From assembly GCA_910586305.1 (NCBI GenBank), contig CAJUGS010000035.1, forward strand, positions 1 to 30,871: DNA of 30,871 bases, read 5' to 3'. This document shows positions 29,832 to 30,871 of the stretch, one piece after another; the first letter of the stretch is position 1; each line of letters starts with the position of its first letter. The notes beneath the pieces are model-generated. The model was not told where the DNA came from. It saw only the letters and a list, made by a program, of their open reading frames with translations, and made no database searches. Both the position numbers and the translations under genes were made by a program. Source of the stretch: an uncultured Duncaniella sp. (GTDB lineage Bacteria; Bacteroidota; Bacteroidia; Bacteroidales; Muribaculaceae).

Positions 29832-30871
29832 TTAGCCGATGTGGGGACCTGCCACTACGAGAGCGCGGCCTGCCTCATGACCTTCGAACTTCTTGAAGTT
29901 GTTGATGAACATCTCGGCGAGCTTGTCGGCCTTCTTGGTCCACTCTGCGGGATCGGTGTAGGTGTCGCGGGGGTCGAGGATCTTGGGATCCACGCCGGGG
30001 AGCTCTGTTGGGATGGTGAAGTCGAAGATGGGGAGCTGCTTGGTGGGAGCAGTCAGGATCGAGCCGTCTAGGATGGCGTCGATGATACCACGGGTGTCGC
30101 GGATAGAGATACGCTTGCCTGTGCCGTTCCAGCCGGTGTTGACCAGATAAGCCTTGGCACCGCTCTTCTCCATGCGCTTAACGAGCTCCTCAGCATACTT
30201 GGTGGGGTGGAGCGAGAGGAATGCTGCGCCGAAGCAAGCGGAGAAGGTGGGAGTGGGCTCGGTGATGCCGCGCTCTGTACCTGCGAGCTTGGAAGTGAAG
30301 CCCGAGAGGAAGTAGTACTTGGTCTGCTCGGGGGTGAGGATAGAAACGGGAGGAAGAACGCCGAATGCGTCAGCCGACAGGAAGATCACGTTCTTGGCGG
30401 CGGGACCGCGGGAAGGAACGATGATGTTCTTGATGTGGTTGATGGGGTAGCTTACGCGGGTGTTCTCAGTCACGCTCTTGTCGGTGAAGTCGATCTTGCC
30501 GTCCTTGTCAACGGTAACGTTCTCGAGAAGTGCGTCGCGGGTGATAGCGTTGAAGATATCGGGCTCGCTCTCCTTGTCGAGGTTGATAACCTTTGCATAG
30601 CAGCCACCCTCGTAGTTGAACACGCCGTTGTCATCCCAGCCGTGCTCGTCGTCGCCGATGAGGAGACGCTTGGGGTCGGTGGAAAGGGTGGTCTTACCTG
30701 TGCCGGAGAGACCGAAGAAGATAGCGGTGTTCTCACCCTGCTTGTCGGTGTTGGCCGAGCAGTGCATGGAAGCGATGCCGCGGAGGGGGTTGTAGTAGTT
30801 CATGATAGAGAACATACCCTTCTTCATCTCGCCGCCATACCAGGTGTTGATGATGAGCTGCATACGCTCGG
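29832..30871 (-). CDS. pckA: Phosphoenolpyruvate carboxykinase (ATP), C-terminal part, 5' end outside the window
   Basis: Interconverts oxaloacetate and PEP. In Bacteroidetes it usually works toward oxaloacetate, fixing CO2 and making ATP on the way to succinate. The visible part, about 346 residues, has the P-loop FFGLSGTGKTTLS, the metal-binding DDEHGW, the SRGPAAKNVIFLSADAFGVLPPVS segment, FLSGFTSKLAGTERG, and the C-terminal YLVNTGWNGTGKRISIRDTR that holds the nucleotide. The frame stays open to the last base (an ATG at 30863 is internal), so the start lies beyond 30871; about 190 residues are missing compared with the usual 535. Codon use is strongly biased, as for a highly expressed gene. 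It has its own terminator. Confidence 0.97.
   Translation of the reverse strand, partial: ERMQLIINTWYGGEMKKGMFSIMNYYNPLRGIASMHCSANTDKQGENTAIFFGLSGTGKTTLSTDPKRLLIGDDEHGWDDNGVFNYEGGCYAKVINLDKESEPDIFNAITRDALLENVTVDKDGKIDFTDKSVTENTRVSYPINHIKNIIVPSRGPAAKNVIFLSADAFGVLPPVSILTPEQTKYYFLSGFTSKLAGTERGITEPTPTFSACFGAAFLSLHPTKYAEELVKRMEKSGAKAYLVNTGWNGTGKRISIRDTRGIIDAILDGSILTAPTKQLPIFDFTIPTELPGVDPKILDPRDTYTDPAEWTKKADKLAEMFINNFKKFEGHEAGRALVVAGPHIG

Overview
The window looks like chromosome from an anaerobic gut member of Bacteroidales, most likely Muribaculaceae-like; this is inference. The grounds are Bacteroidetes-type promoters (TTTG, about 20 bases, then TAnnTTTG) before many genes, few Shine-Dalgarno sites, an RNase H with an N-terminal viroplasmin domain, the LOG/DUF4271/HemD/RnpA/YidD/TatD block, a rubredoxin-first rubrerythrin beside a PerR-like regulator, and secreted proteins with a common LQGVRV...GxYxRRQ...KVIxR C-terminal tail. 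Coding DNA is moderately GC-rich and the spacers are AT-rich. I see no CRISPR array, insertion sequence, integrase or prophage.

Layout. 1-2.2 kb: a large probable surface protein whose 5' end is missing. 2.4-5.5 kb: riboflavin synthase (-), cob(I)alamin adenosyltransferase (+), then a nucleotidyltransferase/GHMP-kinase-like fusion with a small membrane protein (+). 5.5-7.8 kb: a tightly overlapping minus-strand operon of shikimate kinase, a divergent alanine-dehydrogenase-like protein and RNase HI. 8.1-9.2 kb: a secreted protein with a C-terminal tail. 9.4-15.5 kb: a plus-strand housekeeping run, yceD-rpmF-fabH-era-hflX-deacetylase-queG, with three different inverted-repeat elements in or just before its spacers. 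15.4-18.9 kb: the minus-strand LOG-DUF4271-hemD-rnpA-yidD-tatD block, whose last gene overlaps the end of queG. 19.07-19.14 kb: tRNA-Pro(TGG). 19.3-22.0 kb: ruvX-def-ettA (+), closed by a bidirectional terminator. 22.1-24.6 kb: a secreted pectate-lyase-like enzyme and a TPR membrane protein (-). 24.7-26.2 kb: a glycosyltransferase followed by a half-length relative. 26.3-27.3 kb: PerR-like regulator and reverse rubrerythrin. 27.4-30.9 kb, all minus: YghZ-type aldo/keto reductase, a roughly 300-base non-coding structured region, outer-membrane phospholipase A, and the C-terminal part of ATP-dependent PEP carboxykinase, which runs off the window.

Most genes are core functions: translation and ribosome biogenesis (L32, YceD, Era, HflX, EttA, Def, RnpA, RuvX, QueG, tRNA-Pro), lipid synthesis and envelope (FabH, PldA, YidD), cofactors (RibE, HemD, adenosylcobalamin) and oxidative stress. 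No large novel operon stands out. The least explained parts are the structured minus-strand region at 28.45-28.79 kb, the three intergenic palindromes, the start-less first gene, the reversed nucleotidyltransferase-kinase fusion, and the glycosyltransferase/half-glycosyltransferase pair.
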